Positions 13,105 to 24,924 of a DNA stretch of 64,000 bases are shown one piece after another; position 1 is the stretch's first letter; every line of letters begins with the position of its first letter. The stretch spans positions 30,661,001-30,725,000 of the forward strand of contig NC_092591.1 of NCBI RefSeq assembly GCF_047663525.1, read 5' to 3'. Both the position numbers and the translations under genes were made by a program. The notes beneath the pieces are model-generated. The model was not told where the DNA came from, did not search any database, and saw only the letters and a program-made list of their open reading frames with translations. Source of the stretch: Anas platyrhynchos. Lineage: Eukaryota; Chordata; Aves; Anseriformes; Anatidae.

Positions 13105-14165
13105 CAGGTGGGGGAGCACTCCCCACTCTGCTCCTGGGGCTGACCTCCCCACCAGGGATTTTGGGGCTGGGCGTCCAGCTTACAGGGACAACAACGTCCT
13201 GCAGGCTGAAGCCCAGCCCTGGGCTTTCAGAGCAGCCCGGGAGCCGCAGCCCCTTGGCAGAGCCCGGCCCTGCAACCATAGCTCCAGCAGCCCCCGGTTC
13301 CCAGTGAGCCCTGCTGCCACGTGCTCCTCCTGCAGCGGGGCTGTGCCAGAAGGGCAATGCCCTGTGTCCCGGCCCAGCGGACAAGCAGGGCTGTGCTTCT
13401 GAGAGGCGCCTGTGCACCCGGCACACACTTCCTCCTGCCCCAGCACCGGGCTGCACACAGGGACACGGGCAGGGAGGGCTGGGCCCCTGCTGCCCCCTGG
13501 GCCCCCTTCTAAAGCTGGGGGCTTCTGTGCTGGCCCCACAGCAGCGGGACCCCCCAGCACCAAGCTACGTTCTGTGGGTACCCCTGTGCATGCTGCTAGG
13601 GTCAGGCTGCCTTCTCCTCCTCCTCCCACTTTAGGGCTCCTTCTTTCTGCCCCCAGCTCCAGAGGCACATGTGGCCTCTTTGGGGTCTTTCTGGATGATG
13701 CCCAGGCCACAAGCTGTCCCTGGTGTCGGACAGGAACCTGTGCATGTGACACGATCCCCTCATGGACGGTGCTGCAAATCGGTGCCCTGAGGCTGAAGCC
13801 TCAGCTCTGAGCCCGTTGGCAGCATCCCCGCTGCTGCTCAAAGCCACGATGCTATCGCCAGCAGCACAGGTGCCCCAGCAGCTGCGTGCAGTTAAAGCAG
13901 CCGTGTCCCTGAGAGGGGGAATCTGCTCCCCTTGTGCCCTGTGCCACCAGCCTCTGCAGGGTCTTGAGACGGCCCTCCTGCATATCTTGAGGCCAACACG
14001 GGAACCTGATTCTCCCTGGTGACCCCCGGGCTTCTTCCAGGTGGGTCAAGGCCCCCCCCAACACAGGCTGAGTACTGGGGTGCTGAGGGAGGCCATGTTC
14101 TGAGGGAGAACCCCAAGCTGGGGATAACTGTGTCCCCACGGGGACCTGCTCTCGTCGGGCATAGC
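13105..14165 (+). repeat. Upstream part of the duplicated SRCR unit, copy B
   Basis: 13105-13285 matches 2041-2215 upstream of gene A. The next ~0.9 kb (13286-14165) has no counterpart there. Part of it, 13290-13555, is strongly similar to 23330-23610 beyond the NLR gene, including the 'acacacttcctcctgcccca' segment. Gene A therefore probably lost this stretch. I see no exon in it. Confidence 0.7.
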
Positions 14166-14457
14166 CCCAACCCCAGCTGAGGGGGACACAGGAGCCAGGC
14201 AGGCTGCCTCCCCTCGGGGACATTTGGGTGCTGAGCCCCAGCGGGGAGGCGGGGGGGTGCGTGACGCCAGAAGCGGAGCCGAGTCTCATATTTGGGCACG
14301 GAGTAGGTTATTGGAGGCTGGGCCCCGGCAGGCAGCAGATAACCCTCCTGATAGCGGCTCACAAGGTACCTGCGCCGCCCCCATTGGCTCCTGCCAGCGG
14401 GGGCTGCCTATATATCCCCCTCCCCGGTGCGGGGCTGCGTCTGGCACTGGGGGCAGG
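14166..14457 (+). promoter_or_regulatory. Promoter of SRCR gene B
   Basis: TATATAT at 14409-14415, inverted CCAAT (attgg) at 14383-14387 and two GATA motifs just upstream, all spaced as in gene A. The ~290 bp before the ATG is almost identical between copies, which suggests shared expression control; that is inference. Confidence 0.7.
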
Positions 14458-17400
14458 ATGGTGCCTGCCAGGGCACTGGGGCTGCTCCTCTGCGTGCAGC
14501 TCTGCGGGGGTGAGTGCTTGGGCTGGCTGTGGGGCAGGGGCTGGCCATGGGCAAGCAGTGGGCAAGCGGTGGGGCAGGGAGCAGGGAGCAGTTGTGGGGC
14601 AGGTGCCCCCCGTGCTCAGCAAGGTCCCTGGGGTTGCCCACAGGCAGCGGGGAGCTGCGGCTGGTGGATGGCGGCGGGCGCTGTGCCGGCCGCGTGGAGG
14701 TGAAGCACGAGGGCGAGTGGGGCTCCGTCTGCAGCTACGACTTCGACTGGGACCTCCGGGGCGCCGGCGTGGTGTGCCGGCAACTGGGCTGCGGCGCGGT
14801 GGCCTGGGCATCCCCGTACGCCCCGTTTGGGCAGGGCAAGGGACGCATCTGGCTGCACCCCTTCTTCTGCCGTGGCTCTGAGGCCACCTTGCAGGACTGC
14901 CCCCATTATGGCTGGGGCAAGCACTTCTGTAACCATGATCGGGATGTGGGGGTGACCTGCACAGGTGAGTCGCAGTTGTGGTGCTGGGGATGCTGTGCTG
15001 GGACCCCCCTGGATAATCTGAGGCTTGCGGCCCTGTACAGAGGCGCTGGAGCTGCGGCTGGTGGCTGGCAGGGGACCCTGTGAGGGGAGAGTGGAGGTGA
15101 AGCTACGGGGACGCTGGGGCACGGTGGCAGATGATGCCTGGGACATGGAGGATGCCGAGGTAGTGTGCCAGCAGATGGGCTGCGGCTCAGTCGCTGACAT
15201 CTACAAAGGGTCCAATTTTGGCCAAGCTGACGGCCCCCTCAGTTTGGCGCTTGTTGACTGTGATGGGACAGAGAAGGCCCTCTGGGACTGCAAGATTCAA
15301 GGCTGGGGTCCCTACGAAGGCCCTCATGAATACGACAGCACTGTGGTGTGCCAAGGTGAGTGCTGGGGACATGCGGTGCTGCAGGGAGCCCCCTCGTGCG
15401 CATCCCCCCCAGGAGCCCTCCTCTCGCGGCAGGGTTCTCCCGTCTGGCCGGAGGGGACGGCGCCTGCTCGGGGCGGCTGGAGGTGCGTCAGGGCCGGGCC
15501 TGGGCCACCGTCTGCCACGGCCACGTGGACCTCAAGGCCGCCCAGGTGGTGTGCAGGGAGCTGGGCTGTGGCACGGCAGTGGCCGTCCCCGCTGCCGGCC
15601 ATTTTGGGGCAGCAACGGGGCCGCTCTGGGACGGCGCCTTTGAGTGCAACGGCAGCGAGCCACTCCTGGCCAGCTGCGCCCGGCGGCCGACCCACGGCCA
15701 GGCCTGTGCTGGCCCCGCTGCTATCGTCTGCTCACGTAAGTGCTGGGGCCGGTGTCCGGGGGGCCGGGGCAGCCCCTTGCAGCGTGGGGCGCCCCGGGGG
15801 GGCCCTTCCCTGCCATCCCCCCAGCGCCCTCTCTGCGCCGCAGCCTACACCGGTTTCCGTTTGGCGGATGGCGGCTCGGGATGCGCCGGGCGGGTGGAGG
15901 TGGAAGCGCAGGGGACATGGGGAGCGCTGTGTGCCAGTGCCTGGGACCTGCGCGACGCCCACGTCCTGTGCCGCCACCTGGGCTGCGGCCCCGCCGCCTC
16001 CCTGCCCCCAGGAGGCCATTTCGGGACGGGCACGGCCACGGGGCTGCTGCGGCGCGATGCCCTGAGCTGCAGCGGGAGCGAGCGGCACCCGGGCGAGTGC
16101 CCCGTGGCGCTGCTGGGGGAGCCCGCCTGCCCCCCTGGCCATGCCGCTGCCGTCAACTGCTCAGGTGGGTGCAGGGGCCGCAGGGACCCGTGGCAGGCGG
16201 GGAGCAGCGCCCGTCCCCACGGCACGGCCGGGCTCTTGCAGGCGCCGCTGAGCCCCTGCGGCTGCTGGACGGGGAGAGCCGGTGCGACGGGCGGCTGGAG
16301 GTGGCCACGAGCCCCGGGACCTGGGCCCGCGTGGCTGCGGGGCCGGGGGACGACCGAGCTGCCTTGGTGGCGTGCCGGCAGCTGGGCTGCGGTGTGCCAG
16401 AGAAGGTCTACGCTGTGCCGGCCACCAGCTCGGGCCCTGTGGAGCTGCAGGAGCTGCGCTGTGCTGGCAGCGAGGAGCTCCTGGCGCAGTGCAATGCCTC
16501 GGGGCCTGCCGCAGCGCCCGGCCACAGCCCCCCAGAGGCGGCCGTCGCCTGCTCAGGTGAGTGCGCCGGGAAGGGCCGCGGGTGCCCAGCGGGTGCCCCC
16601 AGCCCCATCCTGGCCCTCCCGTGCAGGCAGCCGGCGGCTGAGGCTGGCGGGCGGCCCCGGGCGCTGCGCCGGCAGGGTGGAGGTGTACAGCGAGGGCACG
16701 TGGGGCACCGTCTGCCAGGACGCCTGGGACCTGCCAGATGCCAACGTCGTGTGCCGCCAGCTGGGCTGCGGGCTGGCCCTGGAGGCGCCCGGCTCGGAGC
16801 GCTTCGGGCCCGGCGTGGGGACGCTGTGGCCGGGTGCCGGGGGCTGCTCGGGGACGGAGGCGGCTCTCTGGGCCTGCCCAGCCCCGGCACGGCGTGGCTG
16901 CCGCCGGGGCGGCGGTGCCGGTGCCGTGTGCTCAGGTAGGTGAGCACTGTGATCCCTGAGCTGGGTGGGGAGCAGGCCCCGCTGCCCGTGGGGTGCGCGC
17001 TGCCCCACCTGTCCCAATGGTGCCTCGACCCCCCGTCCCCTGTTGTTGCAGGGCTGCTGCGGCTGGCGGGGGGCAGCAGCAGCTGCAGCGGGCGCCTGGA
17101 GGTGCTGCGCGAGGGGACGTGGGGCCGCGTGTGCGCCAACGACACCAGCCCCGCCACAGCTGCCGTTGTCTGCCGCCAGCTGGGCTGTGGCAGCGGGGGG
17201 AGGCTGGCGGCCGTCCCCGCACAGGGCTCGATCCCCGCCTGGCTGGGCTGGGTGCGATGCCAGGAGGGGGCCCCCTCGCTCTGGCGCTGCCCCTCGGCGC
17301 CCTGGCACCTGCAGTTCTGTGGCCCCGAGGGGGTCGCCCACATCGCCTGTGACGAGGACACCGAGGACACGAGCGGGGCCACCAGCACTGCAGGTAGCAG

Positions 17401-18308
17401 CTGCTGGCACGGGGGTGCTTGCCCAGGTGGCTCTGCCCGTGCCCACTGCCCCCTGCCCCTGCTGCCGTGTGGATCCCGGCCTCACGCTGCCCCTCGCCAT
17501 CCCTGCAGGTGCCAGCAGCAGCAGCAGCGTTGCCCCACTGACAGCAGTGTCGGGGAGTGTGCCGATGCCCACGGTCCTGTGCGTGCTCCTGGGGACATTG
17601 CTGGGCCTGGCCCTGGCAGCCCTGGCTGTGCAGGCACACCGCGCACGGCTGCAACACCGAGGTGGGCGTCGCTTTCGGAGTCTCCATGGGCTGTGGGGAA
17701 CAGTGGGTCCTGCCGTTGCAGCGTGTACTTCCTTACAGACCCCGTTAAAGCCACGGATGTCGGCGCTGAGGCCGTGTATGAGGAGCTGGATTACAGCCTA
17801 ATGCCCGAGTACCAGGAGGTGCCCAGCCACACAGGTGGGAGCACGGTCGTCCCCAGGGCCTGGGGCTGTCCCCATTCCTGGCCGAGCACCCAACACCACA
17901 GTCTCCACTGCAGGTTCCCTGTCCAAGGGCTCAGGCATGAAGCCGCAGGATGACAGCTGGGATGGCAATGACGAGGAGCTCAGCCCTGGAGAGGCCCCAG
18001 GTAGGGCAAGGGGCAATGAACAGCGACTCAAAGGCAAAAGGGTCAGAGGAGAGGGGCTATGACGGAGCAGTGGTGCTGGGGAGATGAGGGCACACGGCCC
18101 TTGCGGCTGCGTCCTCAGCCCCGGCCCCTCCTTGCCTGGTGCAGCCCCCCTAGCCCAGCCCGGGCATGGCTCCCCAGATGGCTACGACGATGCTGCGGCC
18201 GTGCCGGAGGAGCTCCCCGCTCCCCACGGTGGGGACGCCCCGGCGCAGCCCTGCGGGGACCCGGGCTATGATGACGTTGACATGGACACCCTGGGGACAG
18301 CGCCGTGA
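14458..18308 (+). CDS. WC1/SCART-like seven-SRCR-domain receptor, copy B
   Basis: Twelve coding exons: 14458-14509, 14644-14964, 15041-15355, 15433-15735, 15844-16164, 16242-16556, 16627-16935, 17052-17393, 17509-17661, 17739-17834, 17914-18000, 18145-18308. All are phase 1 with GT/AG ends, giving 925 residues. Layout is as in copy A: signal peptide, seven SRCR domains, stalk with one serine fewer, one membrane helix, and a tail with YEELDYSLM and two YDD motifs. Domains 3-7 differ from copy A at roughly eleven positions by hand count, while domains 1-2 differ at about 36. Domains 2 and 5 again lack C2 and C7. The exon 2 acceptor (ttgcccacag) is better than in copy A. The gene converges on the NLR gene, with under 500 bp between stop codons. 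Likely a leukocyte, possibly gamma-delta T-cell, surface receptor. Confidence 0.9.
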
Positions 18309-18511
18309 GGAGGCCCTGGGGACAGGGCTGCAGGAGGGGGCTCCAGCCCCAGGGAGGGCTGGCCCTGCCCATGGGGTCACCCGTCCCTGCCCAGCCCTCA
18401 GCACGCTGCAGAAACGGCTCCATCGGCCCACCCGCACCCGTGGCCCAATGTCACGCCAGGCTCCTTGTGAAGTTTTTCAGCATGGCCTTTTCCTGCGCAG
18501 CACTCCTTTCC

Positions 18512-18517
18512 ATTAAA
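18512..18517 (+). terminator. Polyadenylation signal (ATTAAA), SRCR gene B
   Basis: ATTAAA about 200 bp after the stop, in the same context as 6588-6593. It lies about 260 bp from the stop codon of the converging NLR gene. Confidence 0.65.
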
Positions 18518-18555
18518 GCCCGCAAGTGCTTGGAACCTCGCTCCCAGAACCATTC

Positions 18556-18725
18556 TGTGTCTCTGTCTCTCACGGGTCCATCTTCTGTCCCTTAGGTCCA
18601 TGGGGCAGAGCTGGGCCAACAGGCACGTCCCCACGGCTCAGGGCATGCAGGAAGGCCCTGCTCTGGGGCCTTCCTTTGGCCCTAGAGCTGCATGCTCTCC
18701 CCACCAGGAGAACAGGCTGAGCGAA
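18556..18725 (+). repeat. SRCR-gene 3' flank, duplicated block, copy B
   Basis: Third copy of the block at 505-700 and 6640-6805, more diverged and shortened in its middle. It fills the gap between the two convergent genes and probably overlaps the NLR 3' untranslated region. Confidence 0.75.
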
Positions 18726-18775
18726 GGGCACAGCACGTCACAGGTTTTTCCTCTTCCCCTGTATCCATAATTGAG

Positions 18776-21700
18776 TCAGCAGTGGTTTCTGTTGCTGGGA
18801 GGAGCCACCCTAGAGGAGAGTAGTGTCTTCCGCACCCCCAGCCTCCCCTTGCCTTCCCAGACCCCCCGCTGGAAGGGTAGTCGGGACATAGCTCCCTCCT
18901 GTGGGGTGTCGTGCTCCAGGAGGTCTCCGATCTTCAGGCTGGGCTTCAGCGCTCGCAGTGCAACCAGCTCCTGCAGTGCGTCCTCGTTCAGCGCCGACAC
19001 ACTCAGCCTAGCATTGGAAGGAAAGAAGCCTCAGTACCGGAGGTGAGGGGGGCACCTGAGAGTCTCCCCGGGGTACGCGTGGCAGGGCTCACCCCAGTGC
19101 CTGCAGCGGGCAGGCAGGATGCCTGAGCTGCCGCAGCAGCAGCACTGCCCCGGCTCCCAGCTCGGTGTCGCTCAGGTCCAGGCAGCTCAGGCTGCAGCTC
19201 TCCCCAATGTGCGTGGCCAGGGCCTGGCAGCAGCTGCCCGTCAGGTGGCAGCTCCCCAGCCTGCAGGTCCAAGGAGAGACAGCAGCGGTGAGGATGTAGC
19301 GGCAGTGCTGGAGCTGCTCGGGCTGCACAGGAGCACAGCCAGAGCTGCGTGCCCTTACCGCAGCACCCGCAGCTGGCAGGCGCGATGCCGGAGCCCCTCG
19401 CACAGCAGCTGCACTCCATCATCCCGCAGCCCCGTGTTGAAGGACAGGTCCAGCTCCTCCAGGTGTGGGCTGGTGCCCAGCACTGCAGCGAGGTCCTGGC
19501 AGCAGGCGCTGGTCAGGCGGGTGTACCGCAACCTGCGGGAGAGAGCCTCATCGGTGCTGGTCCTCCCATGCCACACCCCACTGCGGTGTCCACCCCCAGC
19601 CCTCTGTCAGTGGGACAGAGGGACAAGGCCAGCCTGCAGGATATTGTTGGGCACATCCCCAGCCCTCTGCTCCCCCAGCCTGGGATGTGTCCACAGGGAC
19701 CTGCCGGGGACACAGCGTTCCCAGTGCCGCTCACCGTAGGATGCGCAGGTGGCAGCCAGGCTGCCGCAGCCCGGTGCAGAGCAGCCGCACGCCGCTGTCG
19801 CCCAATGCTCCATCGCCCAGCTCCAGGCAGGCCAGGCTGGGGTGAGTGGCCAACAGAGTCCCCAGGGCCTCACAGCCACCCTCTGTCAATCCACACCACT
19901 GCAGCCTGCGGGGAGAGCAGCAGAGAAGCCAGCCAGCCAGCAAGGAGGGACCGCCACCACCCACCCCATGGTTGGACACAAGCGTGGAGATGCTGCCCCC
20001 ACCCTCCCGCATGGGGTCCAGCCCTTCCCCATCAGCACCCCCTGAGAAGGGACAGATGGAGGTGGCCACCCAGCGCCCAGGGGCAGGCTCCGTACCTGAG
20101 GTTCTGCAGCGAGCTGCCCGTGTGCCCCAGTGCCTGGCAGAGTGGGTGCAGAGGAGAGCGCAGCTCCTCCTGCCGTGGGTGCTGCCTGGGAACGAGAGGA
20201 CAGGTATGTCCATAATCTCGCAAGATTCTCCCCAAGAATAAGTAAAACCTTCCACCAAGGGACTAAACCACTAGGGAAGAGACATAGTGGTGTTTGGATG
20301 GGAAGAAGCATTCACAGTTTCAGCTTCTAAAACCCTCCTTTGAGATGGAGAAGGGGAAATCTCTGTCATTTTGGCCACTGGAGCGGAGTGGTGGTACTCA
20401 CCCAGGCAAGACTGTGGCTGGCTCCTCCCTGCACTGCTGCTGGTGGAAGGAGCAGCTCCGGAGGGTGACGCTGTCCACTCCATCCCACTGCTTGATGCAG
20501 AAGCAAAGAGCCATCTGGTCGTATAGCGTCAGCTTGATGTCGTGCAAATCTATTCCTGTGAAGCATCCCAACACATTCTGCGCAAAGCTTTTTTCATTCA
20601 TCTCGAACAAAAAATGGAAAGTGTCCAAATCCTTAATCATCAACGCTTCACTGGGATGGGAAAGGCCTCTGTGTCTTGTCTGAAGCCACCTCAGAAGATC
20701 TTCCTGAGCTCGTGGTGAAATTCTGCACCCGATTCTTTCACCTGCATACTCTATTGATTTGGGGTTTACCAGACCAAACAGGAACCGAATTGTTAAGTTC
20801 AAATCCTTCCTAGATTTGCTGTAGCTTTCTAACAATGTATTTACATTCTTTTTAAGGGCCTCTGGGTCGCTGACAGTTTCCTCATCATCATCCAGGACAT
20901 AAAACATAGCCGCAAAAAACTCCTGGAGGTGCAGGTGTGTGAAGCTGTAGACATTGTCTTGGTCTATGCCTTTTTTCAGGCTTTTCTCATTGAGGAAGAG
21001 GGAGAGAAGGTCTGGCCAGTCCAAGCCACAGTCCTTGACTTCCTTTTCCTCAAAGAGGACCTTGTGTTTCCAGATACCATCAGCGGCCAAGGAGCAAAGC
21101 TTGTGCAGGAACTGCTGCAGGTCTTGCTGGGCATTGCTGCCTCTGCACTTCATTAACCAGGAGAGGTAGAACATGCCCATCCACGTGGTGGCCTTGGAGC
21201 ACTCAAGAATGTTGTTCTTCTTGTAAAGCTCTTGCTCAAGGATGGTGCAGATGGTCCAGCTCATGATGGGGATGACACACAAGCTATAGAGGCTCTCATT
21301 TCCCCTGGCGAACCTGAAGGCCACATCTGCTTTATTGTCATTCTTGAAATACCTGTGGAAATACTCCTCCCTTGCAGCTGCCGAGAAGCCCAAGATTTCC
21401 ACGTAACACTCACCCTCCAGGCACCGCCCCAGGTTTTGAAGAGCCATTGGCCTTGTGGTGATGAGCAAAGAGGATGCAGGGAGAACAGTCCTCTTGAGCA
21501 AGCTCATCAGCGTGGTTTCCAGTGGCTTTGCTTCCCTGGGGTCAGAGCTCAGCTCGTCTTTGGGCTGAGCCAAAGGGAAACCCAGGGCCTCGAAGCCATC
21601 GAAGATGAACAAGACCTTCTCCTGGTTGTCCAGGATACTTCCAGCTGGTATTCGCTGGTGAGGGCAGCATTTTGAAACCAGGTCCAACACACTCACTTGC

Positions 21701-22872
21701 TTGGAAAGGGAAAGCTCCTTGCAGTCTATGCAGAAGACATAGTCAAACTGCATGTAGAGGGCCCCTTCCACCCACTCCACCATCATCTTCCTGACCATCA
21801 TCGTCTTCCCCATGCCTGGGGCGCCCACCAGCACCACAGTCTGTGGTGTTTGCCCATCTTCATCAGGTTTAAACAGTGTCTGTGCAGTGACAGCGCTGGT
21901 GGTGTCGGCACATCCCCAGCTGACATCTGCACCTTCAGGCTCTCCTCCGCGCTGGCTCCAAGGCTTCTTGGTGATGGTCAGGGCAGTGTAGCGGCTGCTC
22001 ACGGACAGGTTCTCCCCCAGGCAGGAGTTAACCTCTTTGTACTGGAGGAACTCTCTGGCCACGTGCTCTCTGTACTTCTGCTTGTACTCTACACCAGAGA
22101 GAAGCAGAGTCAGTGCCAAAGTGAGCCAAACTTCCTGACCAGCACGACTGTGCTCCTGACACACCAACAGCACAGGACATTTGTTTCAATGCTCTTCTCA
22201 ATGCAAAATTCAGTTACGCATTTCCTATGTGCCACCCATCAAACCTCCTTTATTTTCTGCGTTCTAATGGGAATATCCCCAAAGTGTCCCCCCGTGTCCC
22301 CAGCTAGGAGCCCAGCTGGCAACCTAGGTCTTCTGGGCTGCAAGAACTGCTTGAAGAAGCAACACTTGCCCCTTCCAGGCACCCCCATCCTTATCGCCTT
22401 GGTCCTCTCTCTGCTGCTAGTCCCACTGCTCCCTTAAGGGGAAGGGAGCAGTGGGAACCTGGCAGGATCAATGGGACACCTTCACCTCTCCAGTCTCATC
22501 GCAGAGCTGAAACCTGCTCTTTTACACACTTTTATCTGTCTCCAGCACTCAAAAGATAAAGAAAATCAAAGTTTACCCCAGTTCCTTACCCTTCACCTTC
22601 TCATCCAGGATTTTTTCAGCAAGGTCTCTCTGGTTCATCTCCTCAAACAACCCAATGGCAATGTCCATGGCGGCATCTTCCCCGTAGCTCTTGCCCATGC
22701 AGTTAACAAGCGTGGAAGGGTGCGTGGCCTCCACCAGAGCATCCTCAGGGATGTTCCAGCCTCTTTTGGTATGAACATGGGACAACTTTGTCTTGAACTC
22801 TTGGAAGCCTTCAAGTGTGAGACCTTCCAGTGCACCTAAGAGGACGGTAAATGCACTCCCTTCCCCCGCCAT
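18776..22872 (-). CDS. NLRP3: NLRP3-like inflammasome sensor (PYD-FISNA-NACHT-LRR)
   Basis: Seven coding exons on the minus strand: 22872-22590, 22088-20402, 20185-20096, 19905-19735, 19532-19359, 19260-19093, 19007-18776. All have GT/AG ends and matching phases (1, then 2 throughout), giving about 934 residues counted from the ATG at 22872. Exon 1 is a pyrin domain. Exon 2 opens with a FISNA segment (YREHV, then [13 protein letters not shown]), then NACHT with Walker A GAPGMGKT, a Walker B-like FIFDGFE, sensor LLITTRP and the winged-helix [17 protein letters not shown] motif. Three ~57-residue LRR exons follow a short 90-nt exon, then a last exon with about 45 residues beyond the LRRs. FISNA points to the NLRP3/6/12 group and similarity looks best to NLRP3. 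NLRP6 is the positional alternative. Proteins of this type nucleate ASC and caspase-1. No frameshift or lost key motif is seen. Confidence 0.85.
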
Positions 22873-22892
22873 CACAGGATGTGGAAAATCAC

Positions 22893-22914
22893 CTGCAAAA
22901 AAAAAAAAAAAAAC
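22893..22914 (-). other. Splice acceptor of the first NLR coding exon
   Basis: On the minus strand an uninterrupted T run of about 15 ends in 'gcag' at 22893, followed by ~20 nt and the ATG at 22872. This predicts at least one upstream non-coding exon, which I could not locate. Codon GTG just before the ATG is in frame but is not a likely start. Confidence 0.6.
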
Positions 22915-23329
22915 AAGGCTTGGAAGTTAGCACTCTCCTCCAGTCGTTCTGGGACATGCCTGAGAACATGTAAGCACTAAAAGCAGCTGGGCTAGTACCG
23001 AAGACTCAGTCTCACGGCCATTCAGAAAGTGCAAGTGTAGGGGTAGTGGTGTGACCTTCACCCACAGCTGGATATGCAGGGGAGGGGAAAGGTTGCTGAG
23101 ACGGGGATAGATGCTGGCTCAGAGATTCCAAAGGAGAAACACCTACGCAGAAAGGCAGCAAACCCTAGGGGACAAGCACCCAGGATGTCACCCAGTGCCG
23201 TGGCACATCACTGGAGGTACAAGCCATGGAGACCAACCTGTGCTTTCCCCGGGGCTGTGCCCACCTGGCTGGCCAGGACACTGCGGGCACTGTAGAGCCG
23301 AGAGCAGAGCAGTGCTCAGCCTGGCAGCA
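22915..23329. other. Upstream flank of NLR gene, no feature recognised
   Basis: This should hold part of the NLR promoter or first intron. No TATA box, CpG cluster or repeat stands out. Confidence 0.35.
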
Positions 23330-23610
23330 CGTGGGGCTGGTGCTGGGGGGCGACAGGCAAACCCCTGGTCCCCAGCGAGCTGTGCCACCACGCACTCCTC
23401 CTGCAGTGGGGACGTGCCGGAAGGGCCCGGGCAATGCCCAATGATGCATATAAACAGGGTGTCAGTTTTGAGCAGCGCCTGCGCACCCGGCACACACTTC
23501 CTCCTGCCCCAGCACCGGGCTGCACACAGGGACACGGGCAGGGAGGGCTGGGCCCCTGCTGCTGGCCCCTTCTACAGCTGGGGGCTTCTGTGCTGGCCCC
23601 ACAGCAGCTG
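23330..23610 (+). repeat. Orphan copy of the SRCR-gene 5' flank
   Basis: Strongly similar to 13290-13555 upstream of SRCR gene B, in the same orientation. It shares 'cacacttcctcctgcccc', 'gggctgcacacagggaca' and 'gggggcttctgtgctggc'. No SRCR exon follows it, so it marks a lost or displaced member of the array on the far side of the NLR gene. Confidence 0.75.
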
Positions 23611-24924
23611 GAAGCAGAAGGAAGCTGCAGGGGGTTGCTGCTGCATACTGCGGTTTCCACCTCGGAGCAAGGGGGACCTCACAAGGCGGATCTGATCACA
23701 GGAAGTGTAAAACTGAGTTTAGATGATTGCCAAAAGAGATTAGGATAGAGAAAGTAAAAATAGCTGTGCAAAATGGAGAATTAGACTGGGGGCTGCTAGG
23801 GAAGTTGGTTATTTGGGTGATATGTATGGACAGAAAGGAAAAAGAAACTGGGAACAACAGCAGCTGTTGTCCTCATCTAACAACTCTCCTGGGCAGGGAG
23901 GTGCAGCAGAGGAAACCTTTCAGTAACGAGGGGGGCAAACAACAAAGCAGAGGAATAGGAGGTGGCTGGAAATGGCAATGGTAGTGGTAGCACATCAGAA
24001 GAGATGGATTTTTGTATAAGTAATGCAGAAAACAGGAAAAGGCCATCATAAAGGGTCAAATGACAGAAACAAGCTGTAACAAAGACAGATACAGAGTACT
24101 GGAAACAGCCATCCTCGGAGGATCAATCCCAGGTGGAAAATCTGGTACCAAAGCTGAAGTAATGGCACCTGCCAGTCCTCTGGACAAATACGTGTGGTCC
24201 TAAAGAAGATGAGACTGCTCTGAGTGAAATTTTCAAGAAATTTTGAAAACAATGTTGTTGTTTTTTATAGAAATTATAAACCTGATTTTTCACTGTGATC
24301 CATTAGCAAGGCTGACAGAAAATCCTGGCAAACAGCGGTGGAGTACTGCCAAATAAACACGTTCACCATGAGAACGGCTCCTCTTTTAGCAAGTGTGCCA
24401 GTGGTTATTGCTAAGTTACCAGAGGACAACAGGTGGTTTTCAATTATAAATCCAACCATTTTGCCACCATCCCACTTATTGAAGAATATTTTTTTCAGTG
24501 TTGTTCTTGCATTTGGACAGAAGGGATTAAAACCCTGCGGTGGCACCACAGGGGCTTCCCAACATACTTGCAGGACCCAGGCTTTCTTGAGAAACCTGTT
24601 CAAGCTATTGTCTCCAAAGAATAAAGGAAAATTACCATCTTATGTGGATTCTACTCCAGCAACCAGAGCTGTAGAAGAAGCAAGAGTTATCCAGCTTTTA
24701 AAATTAAAAGATGAAACAGGATTTGAAGTCCATTTGGAAGAGGCACAATTAGCGCAAGCCCTGGCTAGGAATTGCCATTGGTGAGACAGGAAGAAAGAGG
24801 TGCAAGAATGGTTAAGGTTTGCATGAAATCAAAGCTTTTTCTGATAAAACCCGACTCAGAACGCCGTTAGGGGGATTTAATTTATAACGGCAATGTGCCC
24901 ATAACTCTGCTGGTATCAGCAGGC
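23611..24924. other. No gene recognised; possibly decayed repeat
   Basis: The longest open frame (24338-24784) has no family feature I can name. The sequence is AT-rich and looks like old transposon debris, but I could not assign it. Confidence 0.3.

Noticed and set aside
24338-24784. 148-codon frame before the solo LTR, considered as retroviral pol or gag
   Set aside because: Only vague resemblance. No catalytic or zinc-finger motif could be seen, so no call was made.
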